From Ensifer adhaerens (GTDB lineage Bacteria; Pseudomonadota; Alphaproteobacteria; Rhizobiales; Rhizobiaceae): a stretch of 64,000 nt of DNA. Below the pieces are notes generated by a model. The model was not told where the DNA came from and searched no databases. It saw only the letters and a list, made by a program, of their open reading frames with translations. Positions 1 through 10,917 of the stretch are shown here, in pieces (position 1 is the stretch's first letter; each line of letters begins with the position of its first letter). A program made the position numbers and the translations under genes. Where the stretch lies: contig NZ_JABEKT010000005.1 in the NCBI RefSeq assembly GCF_013283195.1, positions 298,684 to 362,683 of the forward strand, written 5' to 3'.

Positions 1-2
1 AC

Positions 3-1445
<1,443 letters not shown>

Positions 1446-1617
1446 GGGGGCGCCCCAACAGGGGCGTTCGAAGATCTGACATTGCCGCGGCATGTTTGCT
1501 GAAATCGGAAACGGATTTGGGCGAAGGTGATGCGGCAGACTTCACGTGTTGCAGCGTCCTTCGCGCGTCATTTCTGGCGCGCGGCGCTGCAGGAAAAAGC
1601 CGAGGGGGCCCTGATCG

Positions 1618-3582
1618 ATGCCGAAAGCCGCACTGCCACCCCTCGGCGCCACGCTTACCCCTGATGGCACGCGCTTTGCCGTGTGGTCCCGCAACGCCGC
1701 GCGCATCGACCTCTGCCTGTTCGACAAGGCGGGCGAAGAGGCCTTGTGCCAACTGCCGATGGTGCGCGACGGCGACGTGCACAGCCTTGTGGTCGCCGAT
1801 GCGCCGAAGGGGACGCGCTACGGCTATCGCGCCGATGGCGTCTACTCGCCCGACCACGGCCTCTGGTTCGATCCGTCAAAGTTTTTGGTCGACCCCTACG
1901 CCATCGAACTCGACCGGCCGTTCCGGCACGATCCGAGGCTCACCATCTTCGGCGAGGACACAGCCGATCTCGTGCCAAAGGCAATCGTCACCGACATCAA
2001 GACCGCCAAGCCGAAGCCGCCAATCTTTAAAGCGGGCGGACTGATCTACGAGATCGCTGTCAAGCCTTTCACCGCGTTGCGTCAGGATATCCCCGAGGCC
2101 AAGCGCGGCACGGTCGCGGCACTCGCCGAGCCCGTGATCATCGAGCATCTGAAGCGGCTCGGTGTTTCCGCCGTCGAACTGATGCCGATCGTCGCCTGGA
2201 TCGACGAGCGCCACCTGCCACCGCTCGGGCTCAGCAATGGCTGGGGCTACAATCCGATCGTACCGATGGCGCTCGATCCGCGACTGGTGCCAGGTGGCGT
2301 GAAGGAACTGCGCCAGACCGTCGAAGCGCTGCGCAAGGCCGGCATCGGCGTCATCCTCGATCTGGTCTTCAACCATTCCGGCGAAAGCGATCGGCTCGGC
2401 ACCACCCTGTCGATGCGCGGGCTCGACAACCTCGCTTACTATCGCCACGTCACCGACAGGCCCGGCGACCTGATCAACGACACCGGCTGCGGCAACACGA
2501 TCGCCTGCGACCACCCTGTCGTCCAGACGCTGACCCTCGACAGCCTGCGCCACTTCGTGCTCGCCGCCGGCGTCGACGGCTTCCGCTTCGATCTCGCCTC
2601 GATTCTCGGCCGCGACATGGCAGGTTTTCACCGCGATGCCCCACTGTTCGAAGCCATTCATGCCGACCCAGTGCTTGCCGATCGCGTGCTGATCGCCGAG
2701 CCCTGGGATGTCGGCCCCGGCGGCTACCAGCTCGGCAATTTCCCCGCTCCGTTCCTCGAATGGAACGACCGGGCGCGTGACGATATCAGGCTCTACTGGC
2801 GCGGCGACCGGCATGTGATCGGCGCGCTTGCGACAGCCCTTGCGGGCTCGTCCGACACGTTCTCCCGCTGGGGCGACGCCGGCACCCGGACGGTCAACTT
2901 CATCGCCGCCCATGACGGCTTCACCCTTGCCGACATCGTTGCCTTCGCCGGCAAGCACAATGAAGCAAACGGCGAAGAGAACCGCGACGGCCACAACGAG
3001 AACCATTCCTGGAACAATGGCGCCGAGGGTGCGACGACCGATCCCGAGATTCTGACGGCGCGCCGGCACGATGTCATGGCCCTGCTCGGCACGCTGTTTG
3101 CCTCCCGCGGTACAATCATGCTGACCGCCGGCGACGAAGGCGGGCGCAGCCAGCGTGGCAACAACAATGCCTATTGCCAGGACAATGACATAACCTGGAT
3201 CAACTGGGACGCCATGGACGAGACGCTGGTCGCCCATACGGCAGCGCTTTCAGCGCTGAGGAGGCGCTTCGCCGTCCTCGGCGAGACGGCGTTCTTCACC
3301 GGCAAAGGCGATGTCGAATGGCTGCGCCTCGACGGCCAGCCGATGGCGGTGACGGATTGGGAGCACCCGGCAACGGACAACCTGATGATGGTGCTGGCCA
3401 CCCGGGACGGCAGGAAGAAGCAGTCGACGCGGCTCGCCGTCGTCGTCAATCGCAGCCACGCGCCGCACCCGATCCATCTGCCCGAAAGCCTCGACGGACA
3501 GTGGCAGGATGCGCTTTCCCACGAGCCCCCGCTCACTTTCGTCCCCCCTCGCTCCGTTTCCTTCTTCGTCGAAAATTTCTGA
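1618..3582 (+). CDS. glgX: Glycogen debranching enzyme GlgX
   Basis: GH13 isoamylase-type enzyme that hydrolyses alpha-1,6 branch points of phosphorylase-limited glycogen. It has 654 residues, the usual GlgX size. An N-terminal CBM48-like part (about residues 5-110) precedes the barrel. GH13 signatures visible are DLVFNHSGE, DGFRFD with nucleophile Asp325, IAEPWD with acid/base Glu361, and AAHDG with Asp433. The 172-bp gap after pgm has no obvious terminator, so co-transcription with pgm is likely. The ATG at 1618 gives the conserved start MPKAALPPLGAT; no in-frame upstream alternative looks better. Confidence 0.94.
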   Translation: MPKAALPPLGATLTPDGTRFAVWSRNAARIDLCLFDKAGEEALCQLPMVRDGDVHSLVVADAPKGTRYGYRADGVYSPDHGLWFDPSKFLVDPYAIELDRPFRHDPRLTIFGEDTADLVPKAIVTDIKTAKPKPPIFKAGGLIYEIAVKPFTALRQDIPEAKRGTVAALAEPVIIEHLKRLGVSAVELMPIVAWIDERHLPPLGLSNGWGYNPIVPMALDPRLVPGGVKELRQTVEALRKAGIGVILDLVFNHSGESDRLGTTLSMRGLDNLAYYRHVTDRPGDLINDTGCGNTIACDHPVVQTLTLDSLRHFVLAAGVDGFRFDLASILGRDMAGFHRDAPLFEAIHADPVLADRVLIAEPWDVGPGGYQLGNFPAPFLEWNDRARDDIRLYWRGDRHVIGALATALAGSSDTFSRWGDAGTRTVNFIAAHDGFTLADIVAFAGKHNEANGEENRDGHNENHSWNNGAEGATTDPEILTARRHDVMALLGTLFASRGTIMLTAGDEGGRSQRGNNNAYCQDNDITWINWDAMDETLVAHTAALSALRRRFAVLGETAFFTGKGDVEWLRLDGQPMAVTDWEHPATDNLMMVLATRDGRKKQSTRLAVVVNRSHAPHPIHLPESLDGQWQDALSHEPPLTFVPPRSVSFFVENF

Positions 3583-3658
3583 ACTATTCCGACCACTTGC
3601 TAGAACTCGCCCGACCGTCCTATAGAATCGTCCGGGGGGCCACTTTCAGGACAGCCAC

Positions 3659-4147
3659 ATGCTGAAGGATATTTCACTTGCCGAAATCAGACCGCTGGTC
3701 GGCACCGAGGTCGGTGTCTCCGACTGGATCACGGTCACGCAGGAAACGATCGACAAGTTCGCTGAAGCTACCGGCGACTATCAGTACATCCATGTCGATC
3801 CGGTGCGCGCCGCCGCCGAAACACCGTTCGGCGGCACCATCGCGCATGGCTTCCTGTCGCTGTCGCTGCTGTCGGCGATGAACTACAGCTGCCTGCCCAA
3901 GATCCGCGAACAGACGATGGGTATCAACTACGGCTTCGAGAAGGTGCGCTTCATCGCTCCGGTCAAAAGCGGTGCCCGCGTGCGCGGACACTTCACCATG
4001 GCCGACGCCCGCTTCCGTGGCGGCAGCATGCTGATGATCACCTATGATGTCAGCGTCGAGGTCGAGGGCGAGCGCAAGCCGGCATTGACCGCCACCTGGC
4101 AAACGATCATCCAGTTCGACCCCAAGGACCGCCCCGCCGATGCCTGA
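3659..4147 (+). CDS. MaoC/NodN-family (R)-hydratase-like protein
   Basis: Single hot-dog-fold protein of 162 residues. The (R)-specific enoyl-CoA hydratase signature A-x3-GDYQYIH is present at about residues 36-45 with the catalytic Asp and His, followed by the FGGTIAHGFLSLSL segment typical of MaoC and NodN. The family hydrates trans-2-enoyl-CoA to (R)-3-hydroxyacyl-CoA; the acyl substrate here is unknown. The gene overlaps the next one by 8 bases, so the two are translationally coupled. NodN itself is a nodulation protein, but nothing nearby is a nod gene, so a housekeeping acyl-CoA role is more likely. Confidence 0.88.
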   Translation: MLKDISLAEIRPLVGTEVGVSDWITVTQETIDKFAEATGDYQYIHVDPVRAAAETPFGGTIAHGFLSLSLLSAMNYSCLPKIREQTMGINYGFEKVRFIAPVKSGARVRGHFTMADARFRGGSMLMITYDVSVEVEGERKPALTATWQTIIQFDPKDRPADA

Positions 4148-5210
4148 GGCGAAGGCAACCGAGCAGGCCGTGCGCAACGCATTTCGCGACCAGGCGAAGT
4201 CCTGCGACGGGCTCGGCTCCCCGTTCACGGCGCGGCTCTGCCGCCTGATCGCCGATCGGCTCAAATCTGACACTCTGGTCGGTGCCCGTGTGCTCGGCTG
4301 GGAAGGCGACCCGACATCCGCGGGCGATTCCGTTGCGTTGCGGCTTTGCGGCGCCCTGCACGCACTCGTGCGCGCCGGCAGGGACGATCGGTTGCAGGCG
4401 AGTTATCCGCCGATCCCGGCAGACGACGAGACACTGTGGTCAGCAGTGGAGCATGCCATTCAGCGGGATGAGGCCTTCATTCTGGATCGGCTGCAGTCGG
4501 CGCCACAGACCAACGAAGTTCGCCGCTCGGGCGCACTGCTTGCCGGCTTCCTGACGCTTGCCCATATGTTCGGCAAGCCGCTGGTGCTGTCGGAACTCGG
4601 CGCCAGCGCCGGCCTCAACCTGCACTGGGACCGCTATCGCTATCGGCTGGGCGATACCGCCTGGGGCGATCCTGCAGCACGCGTCGTCATCGAACCACGC
4701 TGGACCGGCCCGAATCCACCGACAACAGCGATCGCTGTGACAGATCGCGCCGGCTGCGATCTCAATCCGCTCGACCCCACCTCGAAACAGGATCGCCTGC
4801 GCCTGCTCTCCTACATCTGGGCAGACCAGCAGGATCGTCTCGACCGCACCAGCTTTGCCTTCGAGACGGCGGCAGCTCGTCCTGAGCGCGTCGTGCGCGC
4901 CGATGCGATCGACTGGCTGAGACAGCGGCTGGCACGGAATTTTCCCGGCGCCGTCCATGTCGTCTATCACACGATTGCGTGGCAGTATTTTCCAAGGGCG
5001 TCGCAGGACGAAGGCGAAGCTCTGATTGCCGAAGCTGGCAGGAACGCAACAAAGGACGCGCCGCTTGCACGGCTGCAGATGGAAGCCGACGGGCAGACGC
5101 CCGGCGCTGCCCTCAGTCTGCAGGTCTGGCCAAGCGGCGAAAAGTATCTCATCGGCCGCGCCGACTTCCACGGGCGCTGGGTCGAGTGGACAGGATGGCC
5201 GCACGCATGA
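4140..5210 (+). CDS. DUF2332 family protein
   Basis: A 356-residue cytoplasmic protein with no signal peptide. It matches my memory of the DUF2332 family: a conserved middle segment LSELGASAGLNLHWDRYRY near residue 150-170, then VVYHTIAWQYFP near residue 280. The GASAGLNL motif resembles a Rossmann/methyltransferase-like glycine loop, but biochemical function is not established for the family. It starts inside the end of the MaoC gene (8-base overlap), and its TGA overlaps the ATG of the acetyltransferase gene, so the three genes form one translationally coupled unit. Confidence 0.8.
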   Translation: MPEAKATEQAVRNAFRDQAKSCDGLGSPFTARLCRLIADRLKSDTLVGARVLGWEGDPTSAGDSVALRLCGALHALVRAGRDDRLQASYPPIPADDETLWSAVEHAIQRDEAFILDRLQSAPQTNEVRRSGALLAGFLTLAHMFGKPLVLSELGASAGLNLHWDRYRYRLGDTAWGDPAARVVIEPRWTGPNPPTTAIAVTDRAGCDLNPLDPTSKQDRLRLLSYIWADQQDRLDRTSFAFETAAARPERVVRADAIDWLRQRLARNFPGAVHVVYHTIAWQYFPRASQDEGEALIAEAGRNATKDAPLARLQMEADGQTPGAALSLQVWPSGEKYLIGRADFHGRWVEWTGWPHA

Positions 5211-5740
5211 TCATCGAACCAGCCGACGGGCGCTTTGTCTCCGACTTTGAAGCGTGCGACTTCTCCTTCGAGGTGACAGCGGAAGCCGTCCCCCCCTTCG
5301 ATGGACCGGGTCTCAGCGGCACGATGCCGGTGGACGCCTATCGCAAGACCTATGATGCCGACCCGGTCGAACTCCTGGAGGCGGCGGCAGAAAGTGATGC
5401 CGCACTCTTCGTCGCTCGCGCCGAAGGCCGAATGCTCGGCTACATCGCATTGTCCATAGGCTGGAACGGCTACGCCGAGATCGACGATATCGCAGTCGAT
5501 GCCTCGGCGCGCCGTTCGGGCGTCGCCGTGGCGATGATGGATAAGGCCGTCAATTGGGCAAGAGAGCACAGCCTGGCGGGACTTCGCCTCGAAACCCAGT
5601 CCAATAATGTTACGGCCTGCCGTTTCTACGCGCGGTACGGTTTCGAATTGGCCGGTTACGATCGCTATCTCTATACGGCACTCAACCCCGGCACGCGCGA
5701 AGTTGCGCTCTACTGGTATCTTCGGTTCGACGCCGATTAG
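5207..5740 (+). CDS. GNAT acetyltransferase, streptothricin acetyltransferase-like
   Basis: A 177-residue GNAT-fold acetyltransferase. The acetyl-CoA loop region IDDIAVDASARRSGV is at about residues 93-107, followed by the segments LETQSNNVTACRFY and YGFELAGYDRYLY. Those two segments are very like streptothricin N-acetyltransferases (Sat/SatA), which acetylate the beta-lysine of streptothricin. In soil bacteria such proteins often are chromosomal and need not confer resistance. The ATG at 5207 overlaps the previous stop (ATGA), which decides the start over a longer in-frame extension to 4979. Substrate assignment is inference from motif similarity. Confidence 0.78.
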   Translation: MIIEPADGRFVSDFEACDFSFEVTAEAVPPFDGPGLSGTMPVDAYRKTYDADPVELLEAAAESDAALFVARAEGRMLGYIALSIGWNGYAEIDDIAVDASARRSGVAVAMMDKAVNWAREHSLAGLRLETQSNNVTACRFYARYGFELAGYDRYLYTALNPGTREVALYWYLRFDAD

Positions 5741-5800
5741 AAAGCAACCTGGCTCTGCCACCCCTGTTCCGATTGAAGAGACGAAGCTGCGAGAACCCGA

Positions 5801-6925
5801 TCAGAACGTGATCACGTGGCGGATGACCTTGCCTTGATCCAGCAGGTCGAAGGCTTCGTTGATCTCCTCGAGCGGACCGGTGCTCGACAGCAACCTGTCG
5901 ACCGGTAGCTTGCCCCGCCGATAAAGCCCGATGAAACGGGGAATATCGCGGCTCGGCACGCAGCTTCCCATGTAGCTGCCACGAAGCGTGCGTTCTTCGG
6001 CAACCAGGCTGACGGCCGGAATGGCGATCTGGCTCGAGGGATGCGCAAGGCCCGCCGACGCCGTCGCTCCGCCACGGCGGGTGATGCGATAGGCAAGCTC
6101 GAATGCCTTGACGGAACCGGCCGCCTCCAGCGCATGATCGACGCCGCCTGATGTCACCTCGCGGATCGCATCGGCCACGTCAGGATCGGTGGCGACGAAG
6201 GTGTCGGTCGCGCCAAGCGACCGTGCCAGCGCCAGCTTGTCCTCGCTAAGATCGATCGCCACCACCCGCTCCGCGCCTGACGCCACCGCTCCGAGCACTG
6301 CGGCAAGCCCGACGCCACCGAGGCCGACGACGGCAACCGACTGGCCAGCCTGGACGCGGCAGGTGTTGACGATTGCGCCGACGCCCGTCAGCACGGCGCA
6401 GCCGAAAAGTGCTGCTTCCACGAGCGGCAGATCCGCCTCGATCTTGACGGCCGAACGGCGTGACACCACCGCATAATCGGCAAAGCCGGAAACACCGAGA
6501 TGGTGGTGAACCGGAACGGTGTCGCAACGGATCCGGCGTTCTCCCGAAAGCAGCGTCCCCTTGCCGTTGGCCTCGGCCCCGGGAATGCACAGCGCCGGGC
6601 GACCTTCCGCGCAGGGCAGGCAATGGCCGCAACTCGGCATGAAGCTCATCACCACCCGATCACCGGGCTTGAGGTCGCTGACCGCGCTGCCGACGGCTTC
6701 AACTGTGCCTGCCGCCTCATGGCCGAGCGTCATCGGCAAGGGCCGCGGCCTGTCGCCGTTGATGACGGAAAGATCGGAATGGCAGAGACCGGCAGCGCCA
6801 ATGCGCACCAGCAGTTCATCCGGGCCTGGCGGATCAAGATCGACGGTCTCGATGGAAAGTGGCCGTGTCGTGGAATAGGGCCGTTCGACCGGCGTGTGCC
6901 GGAGCACCGCTGCACGTGTTTTCAA
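5801..6925 (-). CDS. Zinc-dependent alcohol dehydrogenase (MDR superfamily)
   Basis: A 374-residue medium-chain dehydrogenase. The catalytic zinc ligands are seen in GLCHSD (Cys48 region) and GHEAAG, and the structural zinc loop has the CGHCLPCAEGRPALC four-cysteine pattern near residues 100-115. The cofactor loop is VGLGGVGL. This is a class III-like/aryl alcohol dehydrogenase type using NAD and NADP-independent assignment is not possible here. The start is a TTG at 6925, backed by a GGGAGG five bases upstream and the family start MKTRAAVL; the nearest ATG is out of frame. It lies 120 bp downstream of soxG on the same strand. Confidence 0.88.
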   Translation of the reverse strand: MKTRAAVLRHTPVERPYSTTRPLSIETVDLDPPGPDELLVRIGAAGLCHSDLSVINGDRPRPLPMTLGHEAAGTVEAVGSAVSDLKPGDRVVMSFMPSCGHCLPCAEGRPALCIPGAEANGKGTLLSGERRIRCDTVPVHHHLGVSGFADYAVVSRRSAVKIEADLPLVEAALFGCAVLTGVGAIVNTCRVQAGQSVAVVGLGGVGLAAVLGAVASGAERVVAIDLSEDKLALARSLGATDTFVATDPDVADAIREVTSGGVDHALEAAGSVKAFELAYRITRRGGATASAGLAHPSSQIAIPAVSLVAEERTLRGSYMGSCVPSRDIPRFIGLYRRGKLPVDRLLSSTGPLEEINEAFDLLDQGKVIRHVITF

Positions 6926-6954
6926 ACCATCCTCCCGCTTGCAAACGGGGGCAG

Positions 6955-6984
6955 CTTAGCCGCCGGAGGTTTCCGGCGGCAAGG
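6955..6984 (-). terminator. Hairpin after sarcosine oxidase operon (possible terminator)
   Basis: GCCGCCGGA and TCCGGCGGC form a 9-bp stem with a 4-base loop (6959-6980) downstream of soxG. There is no clear U-tract, so it may be a weak terminator or processing hairpin rather than a complete stop. Confidence 0.4.
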
Positions 6985-7045
6985 TCACATTGCAGGCCTG
7001 GCGATCATCGTTGCGGATCGACAGGCAGGCAGGAAGTCGTCGAAG

Positions 7046-7597
7046 CTAATGGCCGGCGTCCGCAGCCCCTTCGGACAGCATGCCGAAGACGTAAGGCGAA
7101 AAAGACCGCCAGCATTCGACGCGGAAGGTATCCTCGGCGATGCGCAGCAGCACGATTTCGACCTTGCCGAAAATGGTGCGCGAGCAGGCACCGACCGGGA
7201 AGATCGCCAGCGACAGGTCCTGCGGGCAGCCGCTGTTGATGGCCACTTCCGCACCCGGACCGCTGACGACGACTGCGACGTTGCGATGGGAGACGTCGAC
7301 GGCCGAATGCAGCGCGCCGCTCTTGGCGGCCGCAGCCATCAGGTCGGCTTCGCCCTCGTCGATGACAAGCCATTCGTCCGGTCCGAGCCAGAGCGCATGG
7401 CGCTTGCCTTTCGAAGCCGAGGTCTTCGCTCGCGTCGGCAGGGTGACGCCGAGGGCGGCCGAGAGGCCGGGCAGCGCATCGGCGCCAGCCCTTAGCGACA
7501 GGCGCGAAGCGGCGGGTGCCGGCGTCAGGACCACCTCGGAAAAACCGCCGCGGGCAGTAAGAGCGCTCTTGCGGGTTGCAGTTGCCAGATCAGCCAT
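7046..7597 (-). CDS. soxG: Sarcosine oxidase gamma subunit
   Basis: Small subunit (183 residues) of the heterotetrameric sarcosine oxidase that oxidatively demethylates sarcosine to glycine with transfer of the methyl group to tetrahydrofolate. It has the SoxG-typical central WLGPDEWLV motif and a C-terminal RSFSPYVFGML. I chose the ATG at 7597 (MADLATATRKSAL), which overlaps the end of soxA by 8 bases; a longer form to 7621 would run further into soxA. It is the last gene of soxB-soxD-soxA-soxG. Confidence 0.92.
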   Translation of the reverse strand: MADLATATRKSALTARGGFSEVVLTPAPAASRLSLRAGADALPGLSAALGVTLPTRAKTSASKGKRHALWLGPDEWLVIDEGEADLMAAAAKSGALHSAVDVSHRNVAVVVSGPGAEVAINSGCPQDLSLAIFPVGACSRTIFGKVEIVLLRIAEDTFRVECWRSFSPYVFGMLSEGAADAGH

Positions 7598-10583
7598 GGA
7601 GGCGACCCCCTTCCTTGTCAAAGAACACCATGTCGCTCACCTCGACGGCAATCGTCCTGTCGGCCATCGGCACGTAGAGCGTCTGGCCGAGGCGCGCGCG
7701 ACCGCCGGCAACGACGGCAAGCGCGATCGAGCGACCGCAATTTTCCGACCAGTAGGACGACGTCACGTGGCCCAGCATCGTCATCGGCTTCGGCTGGTTC
7801 GGATCGGCGACGATCTGCGCGCCCTCCTCCAGCACCACGTTCGGATCCTTTGTCAGGAGCCCGACGAGCTGCTTGCGACCGTCCTTGACCAGATCCGGCC
7901 GCTTGAGGCCGCGAATGCCGACGAAATCGGCCTTCTTCTTCGAGACCGCCCAGGACAGGGCGGCATCATCCGGCGTCAGCGTTCCGTCGGTGTCCTGGCC
8001 GACGATGATGTAGCCCTTCTCCGCGCGCAACACGTGCATGGTCTCGGTGCCGTAGGCGCAGGCGCCCATCGGCTCGGCCCGCTCCCAGATCGCTTCCCAG
8101 ACCGCCTGACCATAATCGGCCGGCACGTTGACTTCGAAGCCGAGCTCGCCGGTAAACGACATGCGGAACAGCCGGGTCGGCACGCCGCAGATCTTGCCTT
8201 CGGCCACGCTCATATGCGGGAAGGCCTCGTTGGAAAGATCGATACCCTCGACCAGCGGAGCGATGATCTCGCGTGCCTTCGGCCCCTGCACGGCGATGAC
8301 GGCCCATTGTTCCGTCGTCGAGGTCAGCCAGACCTTCAGGTGCGGGAACTCGGTCTGCAGGTAGTCTTCCATGTGGTTCATCACCCGCGGCGCGCCGCCG
8401 GTGGTCGTCGTCACGTGGAAGCGATCCTCGGCAAGCCTGCCGACCACGCCGTCGTCATAGACGAAGCCGTCGTCGCGCAGCATGATGCCGTAACGGCAGC
8501 GGCCAGGCTTCAGCGTGTCCCAGGCATTGGTGTACATCAGGTTGAGGAACTGAGCCGCATCCGGGCCGACAACCTCGATCTTGCCGAGCGTCGAGGCGTC
8601 GAACAGGCCGGCAACCTCGCGCACGGTCTTGCACTCGCGCGCGACCGCCTCATGCATGCCCTCGCCTGCCCTCGGGTAGAACCAGGCACGTTTCCAGTTG
8701 CCGACATCCTCGAACGCGGCGCCATGCGCCTCTTCCCAGGCATGAACCGGTGTCTTGCGGGCAGGATCGAACAGGCTGCCGCGCGAATGGTTGACGATCG
8801 CGCCGAAGGTGACCGGCGTGTACGGCTGGCGGAAGGTCGTCAGGCCCACCTGCGGAATATCCTTGCCGAGCGCTTCTGCGGCAATGGCAAGGCCATGCAT
8901 GTTGGACAGCTTGCCCTGGTCCGACGCCATGCCGTTGGTGGTGAAGCGCTTGATATGCTCGATCGAATGCATGCCTTCGCGCACCGCAAGCCGGATGTCC
9001 TTGGCGCAGACATCGTGCTGGAAGTCGATGAAGGCCTTGACGCTGGTGTCAGGCCCGGCGCCTTCGGCAGCGCCGATCATGCCGCCGGTCCAGCTGAAGG
9101 CATTGTCGCCGTGCAGCGTTACCTGAGCGCCACCTTCGGCACCGGCCGCGCGCGCGGTCAGTTCGCCGGCGGCCAGCGCCTCGTCGATCGTTGCCTGCAG
9201 ATCATCGGTGCCGTTGCAGGCCCCGATCGACAGGCAATCCTGCAGATAGGTCCCCGGCAGGAAGCGCTGCGTGGCCGCGTCGAATTTCACCTTGCCGCGT
9301 GACTGCGAGAACAGGTGCACCGACGGTGTCCAGCCGGACGAGACCAGCAGCGCGTCGACGGCAATCTTGCGCGCCGATCCGCCGCCGTTGCGGGCAACGC
9401 TGATCGACGATACGCGCAGCTTGCCACCGGAATTGACGACGGAGTGTCCGGTCAGCACCTCGATGCCGAGGCGGCGGGCTTCCGCCAGCACCGCTTCGCC
9501 CGGGTTTTCACGGCAGTCGACGATGGCGGGAACGGCAACGCCGGCGCGCTTGAGGTCGAACGCCGCCTCATAGGCGGAATCATGTGCCGTGTAGACGCCA
9601 ACCTTGGAACCGACAGCAACGCCGTAATGGTTGAGATAGGTGCGGCCGGCCGAAGCGAGCATGATGCCCGGACGGTCGTTGTTGGCAAACACCATGTGGC
9701 GCTCGATCGAGCCGTTGGCGAGGATCACCTTCTTGGCGCGCACCTGCCATAGCCGCTCGCGCGGCAAGGCCTTGTCGAGCGCCGGCAGGTGGTCCGTCAC
9801 CCTTTCGACGAGGCCGACGAAGTTGTGGTTGTAATAGCCGAAGCCGGTGGTGCGGGTGAGCACCGTGACGTTGTCCATTGCGGCAAGCGTCTTTACCGTC
9901 GACTGCGCCCAGTCCCAGCCGTCCTTGCCGTCGATCGTCGTGCCGCTTTCATAGCGCAGCGCGCCGCCGACTTCCGGCTGCTCGTCGCAAAGGATCACCT
10001 TGGCGCCAGCCTTGGCGGCGGCAAGCGCTGCCGAAAGGCCGGCGACGCCGGCACCGATCACCAGCACGTCGCAATGCGCATAGCGGCTGGCATAGTGATC
10101 GGGATCCGCTTCCGTCGGCGCGACGCCGAGACCGGCTGCGCGGCGGATGAAGGGTTCGTAGATCGCGTGCCACGCAGCCTTCGGCCACATGAAGGTCTTG
10201 TAGTAGAAACCGGCGGCAAAGAACGGCGACAGGAGGTCGTTGAAGCCGCCGACGTCGAAGGCGAGCGACGGCCAACGGTTCTGCGATTCGACCTTCATGC
10301 CGTCGAAGACTTCCTGCACGGTCGCGCGCACGTTCGGCTGGCGGCGAGCCGCATCGCGCGAGACGTCGAGCAACGCATTCGGCTCTTCGGCGCCGGCGGA
10401 AAGAATGCCACGCGGACGATGATACTTGAACGAGCGGCCGACGAGATGAATGCCGTTGGCAAGCAAAGCGGAAGCGACGGTGTCGCCTTCAAGTGCTGTC
10501 AGCGTGCGTCCGTCGAAGGTGAAGCGGGCGGTGCGCGCCGGCGTCAGACGGCCGGAACCTGCAATACGATTGGCGCCGCTCAT
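7590..10583 (-). CDS. soxA: Sarcosine oxidase alpha subunit
   Basis: 997-residue alpha subunit, the usual length. Domains in order: N-terminal ferredoxin/ubiquitin-like domain (about 1-100), a NAD-binding FAD/NAD Rossmann domain with VIGAGVAGLSAALAAAKAG near residue 175, and a C-terminal GcvT-like tetrahydrofolate-binding domain (about 600-990) with segments such as GIMLRDDGFVYDDGV. It supplies the NAD site and the folate-binding site of the tetramer. The start at 10583 overlaps the soxD stop by 4 bases, and the 3' end overlaps soxG, consistent with translational coupling. Confidence 0.96.
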   Translation of the reverse strand: MSGANRIAGSGRLTPARTARFTFDGRTLTALEGDTVASALLANGIHLVGRSFKYHRPRGILSAGAEEPNALLDVSRDAARRQPNVRATVQEVFDGMKVESQNRWPSLAFDVGGFNDLLSPFFAAGFYYKTFMWPKAAWHAIYEPFIRRAAGLGVAPTEADPDHYASRYAHCDVLVIGAGVAGLSAALAAAKAGAKVILCDEQPEVGGALRYESGTTIDGKDGWDWAQSTVKTLAAMDNVTVLTRTTGFGYYNHNFVGLVERVTDHLPALDKALPRERLWQVRAKKVILANGSIERHMVFANNDRPGIMLASAGRTYLNHYGVAVGSKVGVYTAHDSAYEAAFDLKRAGVAVPAIVDCRENPGEAVLAEARRLGIEVLTGHSVVNSGGKLRVSSISVARNGGGSARKIAVDALLVSSGWTPSVHLFSQSRGKVKFDAATQRFLPGTYLQDCLSIGACNGTDDLQATIDEALAAGELTARAAGAEGGAQVTLHGDNAFSWTGGMIGAAEGAGPDTSVKAFIDFQHDVCAKDIRLAVREGMHSIEHIKRFTTNGMASDQGKLSNMHGLAIAAEALGKDIPQVGLTTFRQPYTPVTFGAIVNHSRGSLFDPARKTPVHAWEEAHGAAFEDVGNWKRAWFYPRAGEGMHEAVARECKTVREVAGLFDASTLGKIEVVGPDAAQFLNLMYTNAWDTLKPGRCRYGIMLRDDGFVYDDGVVGRLAEDRFHVTTTTGGAPRVMNHMEDYLQTEFPHLKVWLTSTTEQWAVIAVQGPKAREIIAPLVEGIDLSNEAFPHMSVAEGKICGVPTRLFRMSFTGELGFEVNVPADYGQAVWEAIWERAEPMGACAYGTETMHVLRAEKGYIIVGQDTDGTLTPDDAALSWAVSKKKADFVGIRGLKRPDLVKDGRKQLVGLLTKDPNVVLEEGAQIVADPNQPKPMTMLGHVTSSYWSENCGRSIALAVVAGGRARLGQTLYVPMADRTIAVEVSDMVFFDKEGGRLHG

Positions 10584-10900
10584 CGTGCCGCTCCCTTGTC
10601 CTGTTCGCCCTTGAGAATGGCGGCCACATCGGGCTTGGGTTCGCCCGCCTTGTAGGTGGTGTAGAACCGGTCACTCACCGTGTCGCGCGCGGCATTGAAA
10701 AACCGGCCGCAGCCATGGATATGGCGCCAGCGTTCGAAGATCAGGCCCTTGGGGTTCTGACGGAGGAAGAAGAATTCCTCGAACTCCTCATCGCTGATCT
10801 CGGCGATGTTGGTCGGACGGACGATATGGGCGTCACCGGCATTGCGGAATTCGAGCTCGGAACGCTCTTCCTCGCAATAGGGGCAATAGATCAGAAGCAT
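10580..10900 (-). CDS. soxD: Sarcosine oxidase delta subunit
   Basis: 106-residue zinc-binding delta subunit. The start ATG at 10900 gives MLLIYCPYCEEERSELEF, the standard SoxD start with its CxxC pair; a second part of the zinc site is in RHIHGCGRFFN (about residues 59-69). It sits 17 bases after the soxB stop and overlaps soxA by 4 bases. A much longer open frame exists upstream but belongs to soxB read in another frame. Confidence 0.95.
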   Translation of the reverse strand: MLLIYCPYCEEERSELEFRNAGDAHIVRPTNIAEISDEEFEEFFFLRQNPKGLIFERWRHIHGCGRFFNAARDTVSDRFYTTYKAGEPKPDVAAILKGEQDKGAAR

Positions 10901-10917
10901 CTCGAAATCCTTGGCAA

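Noticed and set aside
1876-3237. 453-codon minus-strand frame opposite glgX
   Set aside because: Antisense shadow; no domain pattern.
7140-9302. 720-codon open frame opposite soxA and soxG
   Set aside because: Antisense shadow of high-GC coding sequence; low-complexity Arg/His/Gly-rich translation without any family motif.
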